DNA of 64,000 bases from Pseudomonas sp. BGr12 (GCF_030272895.1 NZ_JALRNF010000019.1:35995-99994), one strand, 5' to 3'. Shown: positions 41,083 to 53,158, numbered from the stretch's first letter. Translations and numbers: made by a program. The notes: a model not told the origin generated them from the letters alone.

Positions 41083-41982
41083 ATGCGCGCCTTGGCTGAT
41101 TTCATCATGCGCGGTCGCGTGCAGGCCACCCTTGTGGTGGTGGGTTGTGCGGCTTTGCCGCTGTTGTTCTGGTTGAGTGCCGCCGCCGGGAGCCTGGTGT
41201 TCCTGCGGCGCGGTTTCAAGGACGCCTCCGGGGTCCTCGCCTGGGCATTATTGCCGGCGTTGGCCTGGTGGTTCTTCGGCGAGCCGCGCACCTTGTTGGT
41301 GTTGCTGGGTACGCTGGGGCTGGCTGCGCTGTTGCGCGCCGGGCAGTCCTGGAACCGGGTGCTGTTGTCCAGCATCGCTTTGGGCCTGGTGTATGGCGTG
41401 ATTCTGGGTTCGGTGTTCCGCGAACCGATCGAAGCTCTGGCTGGAGCGCTTGAAAAAGCCCTGCCGCAGATGCTCGACGGTCTCTACCAGCAGTTGTCGG
41501 TAGAGGAGCGGGCCCGCCTGGGTGGCCTGATCGCACCGGTGCTCAACGGCCTGATTGCGGCCTTGTTGCAAGCCGTCAGTGTGCTGGCCCTGATGTTGGG
41601 TCGTTACTGGCAGGCAGTGTTGTATAACCCGGGAGGTTTTGGTCGCGAGTTTCAAGCGGTCAGGCTCCCCCTGGTGCCGACGCTGGTACTGGTGGTGCTC
41701 ATGCTGGTGGGGCCGAATTTCGGTCCTGAACTGGCGATGTTGACGCCGCTGTGCAGCGTTCCGCTGATGTTCGCAGGGCTTGCCCTGATGCATGGGCTGG
41801 TGGCGCAAGGACGACTGGGCAAATTCTGGCTGGTCGGGATGTACGTGACACTGCTGCTGTTCATGCAGCTGACTTATCCGTTGCTCGTGGTTCTGGCCAT
41901 TGTCGACAGCCTGATTGATTTTCGCGGTCGCAAGGCACCCCCGAAAGGTGCCGATAACGATTCCGCGAACGGTGAAGGTTAA
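41083..41982 (+). CDS. Multi-spanning membrane protein between rpsR and rplI
   Basis: 299 residues with about eight hydrophobic segments and short cytoplasmic ends; the C-terminus is charged (FRGRKAPPKGADNDSANGEG). AAGGATAAAATGC upstream supplies the ribosome-binding site for the ATG at 41083. I recognise no catalytic motif. Pseudomonads commonly carry such a membrane protein at this spot in the S6-S18-L9 operon (YybS/DUF2232-like in size and topology). Function unknown; the setting suggests constitutive expression with ribosomal proteins. Confidence 0.85.
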   Translation: MRALADFIMRGRVQATLVVVGCAALPLLFWLSAAAGSLVFLRRGFKDASGVLAWALLPALAWWFFGEPRTLLVLLGTLGLAALLRAGQSWNRVLLSSIALGLVYGVILGSVFREPIEALAGALEKALPQMLDGLYQQLSVEERARLGGLIAPVLNGLIAALLQAVSVLALMLGRYWQAVLYNPGGFGREFQAVRLPLVPTLVLVVLMLVGPNFGPELAMLTPLCSVPLMFAGLALMHGLVAQGRLGKFWLVGMYVTLLLFMQLTYPLLVVLAIVDSLIDFRGRKAPPKGADNDSANGEG

Positions 41983-42003
41983 AAGTTAAGAGGTTTATAC
42001 CAA

Positions 42004-42450
42004 ATGGAACTGATCCTGCTGGAAAAAGTCGCCAACCTGGGCAACCTGGGCGACAAGGTAAAAGTTAAGTCCGGTTACGGTCGTAACTTCCTGCTGCCAT
42101 TCGGCAAAGCTGTCGCTGCTACCGCTGCCAACCTGGCTGCGTTCGAAGAGCGTCGTGCTGAGCTGGAAAAAATCGCTGCTGAGAAGAAAGCTTCGGCTGA
42201 AACTCGCGCTGCCCAACTGGCCGAGCTGGAAGTGACCATCACTGCCACCGCCGGTGACGAAGGCAAGCTGTTCGGTTCGATCGGCACCCACGACATCGCT
42301 GACGCCCTGACCGCCTCCGGCGTTGAAGTGGCCAAGGCTGAAGTTCGTCTGCCGAACGGCACCATCCGTAACGTCGGCGAATACGACGTTGCCGTGCACC
42401 TGCACAGCGACGTTGAAGCCACCGTTCGCGTGGTTGTTGTCGCAGCCTAA
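42004..42450 (+). CDS. rplI: 50S ribosomal protein L9
   Basis: 148 residues. N-terminal RNA-binding domain [32 protein letters not shown], a long central helix rich in Ala/Glu/Lys, and C-terminal domain ([38 protein letters not shown]). 21 nt after the membrane-protein gene. Confidence 0.99.
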   Translation: MELILLEKVANLGNLGDKVKVKSGYGRNFLLPFGKAVAATAANLAAFEERRAELEKIAAEKKASAETRAAQLAELEVTITATAGDEGKLFGSIGTHDIADALTASGVEVAKAEVRLPNGTIRNVGEYDVAVHLHSDVEATVRVVVVAA

Positions 42451-42495
42451 GCTGTACCGATCGGTTGGCACCTTGAGTGCCAGCCGGTTAACATC

Positions 42496-42536
42496 GGGCA
42501 CGATCCTGCTTTGCAGGTCGTGCCCTTTGTCTTTTT
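42496..42536 (+). terminator. Terminator after rplI
   Basis: Stem GGGCACGATCCTGC / GCAGGTCGTGCCC, loop TTT, with a T-rich tail (TTTGTCTTTTT). It separates the ribosomal operon from dnaB. Confidence 0.85.
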
Positions 42537-42560
42537 CAACACCCTGATTCCTGCGTGGCC

Positions 42561-43958
42561 ATGAACGAGATAACCGCCCCCGAGCAATATGATCTGCAAA
42601 CCGCTGCCCTGAAGGTGCCGCCACATTCCATCGAGGCCGAACAGGCCGTGCTCGGTGGCTTGATGCTGGACAACAACGCCTGGGAGCGGGTGCTCGATCA
42701 AGTCTCCGACGGCGACTTCTACCGTCATGACCACCGCCTGATCTTCCGCGCCATCCACAAGCTTGCCGACCAGATGGCCCCGTTCGACGTGGTGACCCTG
42801 CACGAGCAGCTGGACAAGGAAGGTCTCAGCTCCCAGGTCGGCGGCCTGGGCTACCTGGGCGAACTGGCCAAGAACACCCCGTCGGTGGCCAACATCAAGG
42901 CCTACGCGGGGATCATCCGCGAGCGGGCGACCCTGCGCCAGCTGATCAGCATCAGCAACGAGATCGCCGACAGCGCCTTCAACCCCCAGGGCCGCAATGC
43001 CGAAGAGATCCTCGACGAGGCCGAACGGCAGATCTTCCAGATCGCCGAGGCGCGGCCGAAAACCGGTGGCCCGGTGGGCGTCAACGAACTGCTGACCAAG
43101 GCCATCGACCGCATCGACACCCTGTTCAACACCTCCGACGCGATCACCGGCCTGTCCACCGGCTACACCGACCTCGACGAGAAGACCAGCGGCCTGCAGC
43201 CGGCCGACCTGATCATCGTCGCCGGCCGTCCGTCCATGGGTAAGACCACCTTCGCCATGAACCTGGTAGAGAACGCCGTGCTGCGCAGCGACAAGGCGGT
43301 GCTGGTGTACTCCCTGGAGATGCCAGGCGAATCGCTGATCATGCGTATGCTGTCGTCCCTGGGGCGTATCGACCAGACCAAGGTCCGTTCCGGCCAGCTG
43401 GAAGACGACGACTGGCCGCGGCTGACCTCGGCGGTCAACCTGCTCAACGACCGCAAGCTGTTCATCGACGATACCGCCGGCATCAGCCCGTCGGAAATGC
43501 GTGCCCGTACCCGCCGCCTGGTGCGCGAGCACGGCGAGATCGGCCTGATCATGATCGACTACCTGCAGTTGATGCAGATCCCGGGCTCCAGCGGCGACAA
43601 CCGTACCAACGAGATCTCCGAGATCTCCCGCTCGCTCAAGGCCCTGGCCAAGGAATTCAACTGCCCGGTGGTGGCCCTGTCGCAGCTCAACCGCTCCCTG
43701 GAACAACGCCCGAACAAGCGTCCGGTGAACTCCGACTTGCGTGAATCGGGTGCGATCGAGCAGGACGCCGACGTGATCATGTTCGTCTACCGGGACGAGG
43801 TGTATCACCCCGAGACCGAACACAAGGGCATTGCCGAGATCATCATCGGCAAGCAGCGGAACGGCCCGATCGGCTTTATCCGCCTGGCCTTCATCGGTAA
43901 GTACACGCGCTTCGAGAACCTGGCGCCGGGTAGTTACAACTTCGACGACGACGAATAA
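42561..43958 (+). CDS. dnaB: Replicative DNA helicase
   Basis: 465 residues from the ATG at 42561; a GTG at 42555 would add two residues. Hexameric 5'-3' helicase of the replisome. N-terminal domain (PPHSIEAEQAVLGGLMLDN), RecA-like core with Walker A GRPSMGKTTFAMN, Walker B LIMIDYLQLM, arginine finger region SDLRESGAIEQDADVIMF and GKQRNGPIGF. No inteins. Follows the rplI terminator, so it likely has its own promoter. Confidence 0.98.
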   Translation: MNEITAPEQYDLQTAALKVPPHSIEAEQAVLGGLMLDNNAWERVLDQVSDGDFYRHDHRLIFRAIHKLADQMAPFDVVTLHEQLDKEGLSSQVGGLGYLGELAKNTPSVANIKAYAGIIRERATLRQLISISNEIADSAFNPQGRNAEEILDEAERQIFQIAEARPKTGGPVGVNELLTKAIDRIDTLFNTSDAITGLSTGYTDLDEKTSGLQPADLIIVAGRPSMGKTTFAMNLVENAVLRSDKAVLVYSLEMPGESLIMRMLSSLGRIDQTKVRSGQLEDDDWPRLTSAVNLLNDRKLFIDDTAGISPSEMRARTRRLVREHGEIGLIMIDYLQLMQIPGSSGDNRTNEISEISRSLKALAKEFNCPVVALSQLNRSLEQRPNKRPVNSDLRESGAIEQDADVIMFVYRDEVYHPETEHKGIAEIIIGKQRNGPIGFIRLAFIGKYTRFENLAPGSYNFDDDE

Positions 43959-43972
43959 GGCCATTTCCTCCT

Positions 43973-44007
43973 ATTCCGACCTTTAACGTCGGAATTGGTC
44001 AATTTTT
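43973..44007 (+). terminator. Terminator after dnaB
   Basis: Stem ATTCCGAC / GTCGGAAT with a 7-nt loop, followed 6 nt later by AATTTTT. Confidence 0.7.
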
Positions 44008-44059
44008 GTGCTATATTCCGCGCCCGCGATTTTTCATCGATTAGCCACCGGTCACTGAC

Positions 44060-46363
<2,304 letters not shown>

Positions 46364-46369
46364 GTGTGG

Positions 46370-49300
46370 TTATCGGGGGCCTTCGAGTACTTTCAGTTTT
46401 CCTGGGAGTTCATCATGCAGGTCCCTGATCAACCGGGTGCAGGAGTAGCACGTCGGGTACTTGGTAAATAGCATCAGGGATTCAACCTGGTTCAGGTCCG
46501 GCGTGTCCTTTCTGAACTGGGCAATGAGCAATCGCTCGGAATCCAGCTCTCGCAAGTTGACGCTGCCCTCCAGGGTCTTGGTATTGCCCAATGAGGGGGT
46601 CGGCGGGACGAGGATACGGTCCTCCGGGAGTTCTCGGTCCCCTCTCGACGGTTGCACGTCAATGAATCGACCCTCGGTAGCATGGGTGGCGTTAGCTCCA
46701 GAAAATTGCCAGTTTGCAGCTGTGCGTTTATCCGCCATTGCATGGCTCAGCTCAAACTTGAAACTGTCCGAGGACTTCCTTCCTGACACAGAAAAGTAAG
46801 TGTCTGCCGCTCGTCCATCTTTATAAACGACCCGTAGGAAGGCGTAGTTTTTCTGTTTTCCTATGTTGTTCATTCTCGGACTGTTCAGAATGGTTTTGAC
46901 GCTGTGCATGTTAGACATCGTCAGCATGTTCAATGTAGTGGCAATCTGCGTCAGGTATGAAGCCGCCGTCTGGTTCGTAATGGGGTCCCACCCATCAATA
47001 GTCTGGCGAATAGCCTTCCTTATACGTAACTGCGTGAACTTGCAGAATAGCGCGAGATGAACGGCTGAGCTGGCGGTGTCAAACTCAGCGCTTTGGTAGA
47101 ATGCCGTTGCGGGAATTTTGTTATCATCCAGTTCCTTGGACAAGTTGGCGGTGTGTTTGTCGAGGATGTCTGGTTTTACGAACTTGAACTGGTAATGAGC
47201 GTCGTAGGCGCCATTGTAAACACTCGCGAGATAGGTATCTTCGTCGATCATGTCCAGGTCGCTTGTATCGTTAAGGTGTTGAGTGTTCATCTTTTGTAGT
47301 GAAAGTGTGTTGCCTGTCCCTGTCAGATCACCGCGATAGTAAGTGCTGTTGTCGGCGCGAGTGACCAGTACGGGGTCTCCACCGCTTTTACGCTTGATTA
47401 AAATGGCTGAAATCGTTCGAGTGTCATCCGCTTCGGGCGAGATTCTTCCGAGTTTTATCTGTTTGAAAACATCGTTCCCTCCGAGGATTTCAGCAGAAAC
47501 AACGGAGTTATAGGTTATTTCACGCCCCCCGTAGGGTCTCTTCAACTGTCGGCCGGCTACAGTCCAGATGGCGCTGTTGTGGATGAATTCTCCGTGAGCT
47601 GGTTGGATACTTCGATTCAGAAACCACTCTACAGGGAGCGCGTTCTGGTTATTGACCACCTCTGCGTTGGTCCACACTTTTGTTCTGATCTCCCCTTCGC
47701 AAGGCACCATATCCAGCCCACGTTTGCGGCGGCAGGGAACGTAGTGCAGAGGGGGGAGAAACTCATCATCCGGTAAACGATCAGGCGTTCGCCGCCACAC
47801 CGTTTTGCCCGTGTCGAGCGTTTTCATTTTGTAGAGGGCACGCTCTGTTTCCAGGTAGATATCGTCGCCCAGGTACTTCACTCTTACTTGTTGCAGAGAG
47901 CGAGGAAGCGTGAACGCCCACTGGCCATCCACGCTGCGCACCGGTATGTCAGTAACCGGCCGCCGTGTCAGTTGGCCTTTGGATGCGCTCATCAAGGGTG
48001 GGCCAAACGGGAATCGATGGACTGAGTCGACAGCGTAGTGGTCATGTCCTTGTAGGTGGATGGCAGTATTGCGATGGCTGTCGAGCCTGCGACGCAGAAA
48101 CCTGTCGGTGCTGGTGAAGCCTTTTGCATGCCATGTCGCAATCGGGCGTCGAAGGGTTGTGTGTGCGCTCCAGTGTGATCGCAGTGCTTTGAGCTTGTTG
48201 TGCAGGAAGGCTCGGGCAGGTTTGCTCAGCTGATAGGCTGATCTGCTCAATGCCAGGGGGCCGTCTAACGGGTTGAACAGATCCAAAGCTTGTTGTGCGA
48301 CTGTCACAGTGCCGAGTTTTACAAGTGCCGTCCTGGCTGCCCTGAAGCCGTTGTTCCAGGCGAGCATCAACACTTTTGCCCCCTGGCTTGCGAGCTTACC
48401 GGCTGCAATACCCAGCGTGACCGCGTCGACCGCTACGGCGAGGGACGCCCAGGCAATATCGTTGATGGTTCCGAACTTCCTGGCTTCCTGCAATTGTTCA
48501 ATCGGGCCCCATAGCGGAACGATGTAGTTTTTCAAGACATAGAGCGCTGGGCGGTCTTTGTCGAATCGTGTCATTCCCCGACAGGCCAATCGGAAATGAT
48601 CTGGATATTGCACTAAATAATTATCGGCCATGATTGTGGCTAATCGTTGGCCAACTTCGGCGGCGGGGTACGGTGGAAATTGCTCTAGGAAATAGGCCTT
48701 GGCTATTGAAGCGTCATTACTGACTTGGTCAACAGCGTCCTGTGGTCTTGAAGGGTGGAAGGGGCGGACGAGCGTGAAGCTTTTTATATCGTTGCGTCTG
48801 ATTATTATTGATTCAAATGGGCGAACTTCATAAAAATAGGGGCGTTCGTCATACTTGACCGCCTGGGCTTTTATAATGAAGTTGAAGCGCACGTAGAGCG
48901 CTTCCCCAGAGGGCGCTGCCACAAGGTGGCAGAGAGCGGTATTTCCTGCGCCAATGATTAGGCGATCCTCATAAGGCAGGGAGTCAACGAGTTCGAACAC
49001 CAGGGTCTCATAGCTTTTCTTTACCTGCGCGAGCCAGGGGTCGTACGCTGCTGCGAATTGGTTATTGATGTCAGGGTCGTCAGGAATATCCTGGAAATTT
49101 AGTTTTATTGGGTTTTCCCCAGGTTGGGTCCATTTGTTTTTTTTCTGTGTTAATTTTCCGGCAGCAACCAAGTCAATCAAAGTGCCGTAAGCAGGTCGTA
49201 AGGTTCCTCTGTAGCTGGATGGCGTATAAAGTGCGATGTCCCCGTCGTCTTTAAGCGCTAAGCTTACTACGTGGCTGAAATCATTGTCCTCTACCAGTAG

Positions 49301-50707
49301 GAATTGGGGGGGGGCGCCAACGTTCTTGATAGCCTCGTGCGCCATCTGAAATCGATCGGGTGGAGCGGTTCCAAGGTGAATCATGGCCTGCTGCAGACGG
49401 TGCTCATATTCTCGAAACTCTTCGACATATTCGCCGATGCGAGCTTCAGTCAACGTTGAAAAATAAGCGCTGTTGCGATCTTCGACCCACTCCCGTATGG
49501 CCTGGCGGCCATAAAGAAATAGCATGTCACCGTCATTGTTTACTCGCTTGAGTTCAGCTTGGCGCAGTGTCATCAATTGCAAGTACGAAAGTTGAGCTGA
49601 CCAACCGGGGTGGATGACCTCCGCAATGGTGAGTGCCTGCTTGAATTGAAACCACTTCAGCGTGCGGCGAAAACGCAGGCTGGGGGGTAAATGAGGTACT
49701 CGAAACTCCAGCGGTAACTGGTTGCGCAGTGCCAACACTGCCAATTTGGCCTGGAGCGCGCTCAGTTGCTTGCCACGGCTGACGAAGTGCTCAAGTGCCA
49801 ATTGTGTTTCATCGAGTGTCTTGCCCGAGTACCTTCGCTCGCCGTTGCTGTGCAGACTGTTCAATTCGCTGGCCAGTTCGGTCGCTTGTGGATACAAATC
49901 AAGCGCAATAGACACTTCCAGCAGCTTATAGACGACGGTTGGGGAGGTTGCTTCTCCCGCCGAGGTACCCAGCCAGTTCAGTTTCTGCAGCAATCTGTGC
50001 GCGAAGTGTTGCGCCTTGTCACTCTCCAGCAAGTGCACCATCGCGGCGAAGGGGGTTCGAGGGAGGGATTGTTCGACCGTGTCGCCCCAAATAGCTTGGA
50101 GCAGTGATGCTGTACGGCCTTTGAATTCAGCAGCAGTGTCCAGTATCAGGCGGATGTCGATGTCATCGAGCATCAGTGGAGGAATTTGCCGGTCAATTAT
50201 CCAGTAAGCCAGATCCTCTGCACTCAAGTGTTCGATACAGCCCTGCGCAGAGAGGGAGTCTTGCGCCACGACGATGCCATAGTAATGAAGCATTGCGACG
50301 GGGCTGACTCCCGAATACTCAAAGACGCCCCCCAGCTCTCCTGCCAACTGTCTGAGGCTCTTCAATTTGCCGGCCAGCGCTGGGAAGTCAGCCAGTAACG
50401 CGCTCGTGTTTCGGGGGGGCTTGCCTTGTTGGAGACTGAAATTCCCGGTTGATGTGGCTTTGAAGAACGTACGCTGCCCGGGGGGCGTATTTTCGCCAAC
50501 GTCTTGCCGCACTTTCTCGGCGAACGCTCTCGCCGTCAGGTGAAGCGTTGCCAAAGGGGTGCCTTCGGTAGGCACAAGCACTGCTGGTGCTGGAATTGTG
50601 GCACTCAGGTGCTGTTTGAGCTGCTGCAGATCCTGGTCGACGGCCTGGGCCAAGGTTGAGAAAAGCAGAGCATCGCCATATTCGGGCGTCGAATCGAGTG
50701 TGTCCAT
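46370..50707 (-). CDS. Large toxin-like protein with a C-terminal deaminase-like domain
   Basis: 1,445 residues from the ATG at 50707 (AAAGGAG upstream); the upstream in-frame stretch is not used. Base composition is visibly lower in GC than neighbours. The N-terminal ~740 residues resemble pseudomonad DUF6543/dermonecrotic-toxin-like proteins; a hydrophobic stretch lies at about 745-775. The last ~160 residues (from NYAFLRVVYKDG, about 1287) fit a deaminase fold: D1389-S-E1391, then 28 residues, then C1420-Y-S-C1423, the zinc-site layout of cytidine-deaminase-like toxins. No signal peptide, PAAR, Rhs or secretion motif was seen, and no immunity gene adjoins it. Deaminase identity is an inference from the motif. 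Confidence 0.72.
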   Translation of the reverse strand: MDTLDSTPEYGDALLFSTLAQAVDQDLQQLKQHLSATIPAPAVLVPTEGTPLATLHLTARAFAEKVRQDVGENTPPGQRTFFKATSTGNFSLQQGKPPRNTSALLADFPALAGKLKSLRQLAGELGGVFEYSGVSPVAMLHYYGIVVAQDSLSAQGCIEHLSAEDLAYWIIDRQIPPLMLDDIDIRLILDTAAEFKGRTASLLQAIWGDTVEQSLPRTPFAAMVHLLESDKAQHFAHRLLQKLNWLGTSAGEATSPTVVYKLLEVSIALDLYPQATELASELNSLHSNGERRYSGKTLDETQLALEHFVSRGKQLSALQAKLAVLALRNQLPLEFRVPHLPPSLRFRRTLKWFQFKQALTIAEVIHPGWSAQLSYLQLMTLRQAELKRVNNDGDMLFLYGRQAIREWVEDRNSAYFSTLTEARIGEYVEEFREYEHRLQQAMIHLGTAPPDRFQMAHEAIKNVGAPPQFLLVEDNDFSHVVSLALKDDGDIALYTPSSYRGTLRPAYGTLIDLVAAGKLTQKKNKWTQPGENPIKLNFQDIPDDPDINNQFAAAYDPWLAQVKKSYETLVFELVDSLPYEDRLIIGAGNTALCHLVAAPSGEALYVRFNFIIKAQAVKYDERPYFYEVRPFESIIIRRNDIKSFTLVRPFHPSRPQDAVDQVSNDASIAKAYFLEQFPPYPAAEVGQRLATIMADNYLVQYPDHFRLACRGMTRFDKDRPALYVLKNYIVPLWGPIEQLQEARKFGTINDIAWASLAVAVDAVTLGIAAGKLASQGAKVLMLAWNNGFRAARTALVKLGTVTVAQQALDLFNPLDGPLALSRSAYQLSKPARAFLHNKLKALRSHWSAHTTLRRPIATWHAKGFTSTDRFLRRRLDSHRNTAIHLQGHDHYAVDSVHRFPFGPPLMSASKGQLTRRPVTDIPVRSVDGQWAFTLPRSLQQVRVKYLGDDIYLETERALYKMKTLDTGKTVWRRTPDRLPDDEFLPPLHYVPCRRKRGLDMVPCEGEIRTKVWTNAEVVNNQNALPVEWFLNRSIQPAHGEFIHNSAIWTVAGRQLKRPYGGREITYNSVVSAEILGGNDVFKQIKLGRISPEADDTRTISAILIKRKSGGDPVLVTRADNSTYYRGDLTGTGNTLSLQKMNTQHLNDTSDLDMIDEDTYLASVYNGAYDAHYQFKFVKPDILDKHTANLSKELDDNKIPATAFYQSAEFDTASSAVHLALFCKFTQLRIRKAIRQTIDGWDPITNQTAASYLTQIATTLNMLTMSNMHSVKTILNSPRMNNIGKQKNYAFLRVVYKDGRAADTYFSVSGRKSSDSFKFELSHAMADKRTAANWQFSGANATHATEGRFIDVQPSRGDRELPEDRILVPPTPSLGNTKTLEGSVNLRELDSERLLIAQFRKDTPDLNQVESLMLFTKYPTCYSCTRLIRDLHDELPGKLKVLEGPR

Positions 50708-50870
50708 ACTGGAACTCCTTTGCGAGCTGCCGCAGGCCGGCAGCGTTCTCGCCACTTTGTGAAAGCCTGGCTGCGCATTGGTGGTACATATGTATGTGAT
50801 AGATTCGAGACAGCGGGCGGCCATGTCCCGGAATGCGGGACAGGCACGTGCAGCGTGAGGAAGGAGGAAG
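50708..50870. other. Short gap between toxin gene and LOG gene
   Basis: 163 nt holding the toxin promoter region and a TGCCGCAGGCCGGCAGCG palindrome-like segment. No ORF large enough to be an immunity gene on either strand. Confidence 0.5.
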
Positions 50871-51458
50871 CTAGTCGGGCTTTTTATCGACCCACTTGGG
50901 CAAGACCGGTGCCTCGAAGCTGTCCATGGCATCGAGCAGCTCATCGGGCGCATCGGCCAGTTTCAGCATGGCGCGGTGCTGGGGGCGCACGAAGCCTTCT
51001 TCCACAACATGGTCGAGAAAGCTGCCCAGCTTGCTGTAGAAACCGTTGACGTCGAGCAGGCCCAGGGGTTTGGCGTGATAGCCCAACTGGCCCCAGGTCC
51101 AGACTTCGAACAGCTCTTCCAGGGTGCCCAGGCCGCCAGGCAGGGCAACGAAGGCATCGCTCAGTTCGGCCATGCGCGCCTTGCGGGCGTGCATGCCGTC
51201 GACCACTTCCAGGCGGGTCAGGCCACTGTGGCCGACCTCGGCGTCCATCAGGGCCTGGGGGATGATGCCGACTACTTCGCCGCCAGCGGCCATGGCCGCA
51301 TCGGCGACGATGCCCATGAGGCCGACCGCGCCACCGCCGTAGACCAAGGTCAGGCCTCGGCTGGCGATAGCCTGGCCGAGGGCAATGGCTGCCTCCCGGT
51401 AGGCCGGATTGACGCCGGTGCTGGCGCCACAGAACACACAAACGGAACGTACTGGCAT
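50871..51458 (-). CDS. LOG-family cytokinin riboside 5'-monophosphate phosphoribohydrolase
   Basis: 195 residues from the ATG at 51458 (CGGAGAGAAGC upstream); the longer frame lacks support. Rossmann-like fold with [11 protein letters not shown] at the start and the family motif [16 protein letters not shown], whose Glu and Arg (ARKARMAE) bind the substrate. LOG proteins release free base from nucleoside monophosphates (AMP or cytokinin nucleotides), and many were once misnamed lysine decarboxylases. Physiological substrate in Pseudomonas is uncertain. Confidence 0.92.
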   Translation of the reverse strand: MPVRSVCVFCGASTGVNPAYREAAIALGQAIASRGLTLVYGGGAVGLMGIVADAAMAAGGEVVGIIPQALMDAEVGHSGLTRLEVVDGMHARKARMAELSDAFVALPGGLGTLEELFEVWTWGQLGYHAKPLGLLDVNGFYSKLGSFLDHVVEEGFVRPQHRAMLKLADAPDELLDAMDSFEAPVLPKWVDKKPD

Positions 51459-51522
51459 TGCTTCTCTCCGGTTACAAGCGCGGACAGGGTAAGGCGCATG
51501 CCGGTCACTTCCAAGGCCGGAT

Positions 51523-51612
51523 TCACTCCGGACGCGAGAATTCGCAGCTGGCGCCGGCACTGCCACAGGCATAGGCGGCCAGGAGGCTGTTCATCAAGCT
51601 ACCAAGGGACAT
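51523..51612 (-). CDS. Possible small protein (29-31 residues)
   Basis: Frame [20 protein letters not shown] followed by ASCEFSRPE and TGA. The ATG at 51612 is 8 nt from AGGAG (minus strand); ATG 51618 would add two residues. The ribosome-binding site and hydrophobic Cys-containing sequence argue for translation; I know no family. It lies between the LOG gene and azurin and reads away from azurin. Confidence 0.4.
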   Translation of the reverse strand: MSLGSLMNSLLAAYACGSAGASCEFSRPE

Positions 51613-51674
51613 AGTCATTGCTCCTAAATGAGAGGTTGTCTCATCGTCCCGGAATAGCGCATGATGTGCACTTT

Positions 51675-51692
51675 GATTGTATGTATACAATC
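51675..51692. promoter_or_regulatory. Perfect 18-bp palindrome upstream of azurin
   Basis: GATTGTAT-GT-ATACAATC, symmetrical and AT-rich, in the intergenic region between the small ORF start and azurin. The core resembles the TTGTATACAA-type half sites bound by GntR/FadR-family repressors. Which gene it controls is unknown. Confidence 0.5.
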
Positions 51693-51808
51693 TATAGAAC
51701 AATTCAACTGTCTGGTCCCAGGCCTACCTCGTTGATGCATATCAGGGAGGCACCAAGCGGATTCAGGCAGCATGCGAACTGATAAAACCCCTGCCAAGGA
51801 GATTCACG

Positions 51809-52255
51809 ATGTTTGCCAAAGTTGTCGCAGTATCCTTGCTGACCCTCGCCAGCACCCAGGTTTTCGCTGCCGAGTGCAAGGTCACGGTCGATTCCACCGA
51901 CCAGATGTCCTTCAACACCAAGGCCATTGAAATCGACAAGAGCTGCAAGACCTTCACCGTCGAGCTGACTCACTCCGGCAACCTGCCGAAGAACGTCATG
52001 GGCCACAACCTGGTGATCAGCAAGGAAGCGGACATGCAGCCGATCGCCACCGACGGCCTGAGCGCTGGCATCGACAAGGACTACCTGAAGGAAGGCGACG
52101 CGCGCGTCATCGCTCACACCAAGGTGATCGGTGCCAAGGAGACGGGTTCGCTGACCATTGATGTGTCCAAGCTCAAGGCGGACGAGAAGTACGGTTTCTT
52201 CTGCTCGTTCCCAGGCCACATCTCGATGATGAAAGGCACCGTTACCCTGAAGTAA
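51809..52255 (+). CDS. azu: Azurin (blue copper protein)
   Basis: 148 residues: 20-residue signal peptide ([20 protein letters not shown]) then a 128-residue mature azurin starting [16 protein letters not shown]. Copper ligands are in GHNLVIS (His) and [15 protein letters not shown] (Cys, His, Met). Disulfide Cys residues also present (ECKV and DKSCKTF). Periplasmic electron carrier for denitrification or oxidative stress defence. Confidence 0.98.
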   Translation: MFAKVVAVSLLTLASTQVFAAECKVTVDSTDQMSFNTKAIEIDKSCKTFTVELTHSGNLPKNVMGHNLVISKEADMQPIATDGLSAGIDKDYLKEGDARVIAHTKVIGAKETGSLTIDVSKLKADEKYGFFCSFPGHISMMKGTVTLK

Positions 52256-52267
52256 GGGTTGCTTGCT

Positions 52268-52323
52268 GATCGCGGGGCAAGCCCGCTCCTACCGGTCGTG
52301 TAGGAGCGGGCTTGCCCCGCGAT
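52268..52323. repeat. REP pair between azurin and nadE
   Basis: GATCGCGGGGCAAGCCCGCT and TAGGAGCGGGCTTGCCCCGC flank a short CCGGTCGTG spacer, giving a hairpin between the convergent genes. Confidence 0.9.
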
Positions 52324-52327
52324 GCTT

Positions 52328-53155
52328 TTATGGCGCGAACGGCATCTCGCGCTTGTGCTGGGTCTTGCGGTAGGTGCCGCTGATAATGTCGAACGCTTCC
52401 TGGCTCACCGGTTCGCCGTGCAGGAAGGCATCGATTTCCTTGTAGGTCACCCCGTGGGAGGCCTCGTCCGGCTTGCCCGGCGCCAGGTCTTCCAGGTCCG
52501 CGGTCGGCACTTTCTCCACCAGTGATTCCGGCGCACCGAAGCTGCGGGCGATGGCCCGTACCTGGTTCTTCACCAGGCCGCTGAGCGGCGCCAGGTCGCA
52601 GGAACCGTCACCGAACTTGGTAAAGAAGCCCATCACCGCCTCGGCGGCATGGTCGGTGCCGATCACCAGGCCCTGGCGAGCGCCGGCGATGGTGTACTGG
52701 GCGACCATGCGCATGCGCGCCTTGGTGTTGCCGACCACGAAGTCGACCATGGCCGGCGAGCCGTTCTCCAGTGCCTTGACCTCGACAGCCAGGGCGCGCA
52801 CGGCCGGGGCGATGTCGACGGTGTGGACCTCGTCGGCCTTGATCACTTCCAGGCAGGCCTGGGCATCGTGTTCGTCCTGCTGCACCTGGTAGGGCAGGCG
52901 CACGGCAATGAAGCAGTACTGGGCATCGCCGGTTTCGCTGCGCAGTTCATTGATCGCCCGCTGCGCCAGCAGGGCCGCAGTCAGCGAGTCGACGCCACCG
53001 CTGATGCCGAGCACCAACGTCTTGAGCCGCGCATTGTTCAGGCAGGTCTTGATGAAGGCCACGCGCCGGGCCACTTCGGCCTCGAGTGCGGCGTGGTCGG
53101 CAAACGGCGGCTGGACCTTGAGCGCTTGCGCGATCTCTCGCTGGACAGCTTGCAT
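52328..53155 (-). CDS. nadE: NAD synthetase (ammonia-dependent)
   Basis: 275 residues. Makes NAD from nicotinate adenine dinucleotide. The PP-loop is [14 protein letters not shown]; later motifs are [31 protein letters not shown] and [13 protein letters not shown]. No amidohydrolase domain, so NH3 is the nitrogen donor. It follows pncB by 3 nt, forming an NAD salvage operon. Confidence 0.97.
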   Translation of the reverse strand: MQAVQREIAQALKVQPPFADHAALEAEVARRVAFIKTCLNNARLKTLVLGISGGVDSLTAALLAQRAINELRSETGDAQYCFIAVRLPYQVQQDEHDAQACLEVIKADEVHTVDIAPAVRALAVEVKALENGSPAMVDFVVGNTKARMRMVAQYTIAGARQGLVIGTDHAAEAVMGFFTKFGDGSCDLAPLSGLVKNQVRAIARSFGAPESLVEKVPTADLEDLAPGKPDEASHGVTYKEIDAFLHGEPVSQEAFDIISGTYRKTQHKREMPFAP

Positions 53156-53158
53156 GAA

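Noticed and set aside
46370..50707. Rhs or contact-dependent inhibition toxin
   Set aside because: No YD repeats, no RHS core, no haemagglutinin repeats and no CdiB-like gene.
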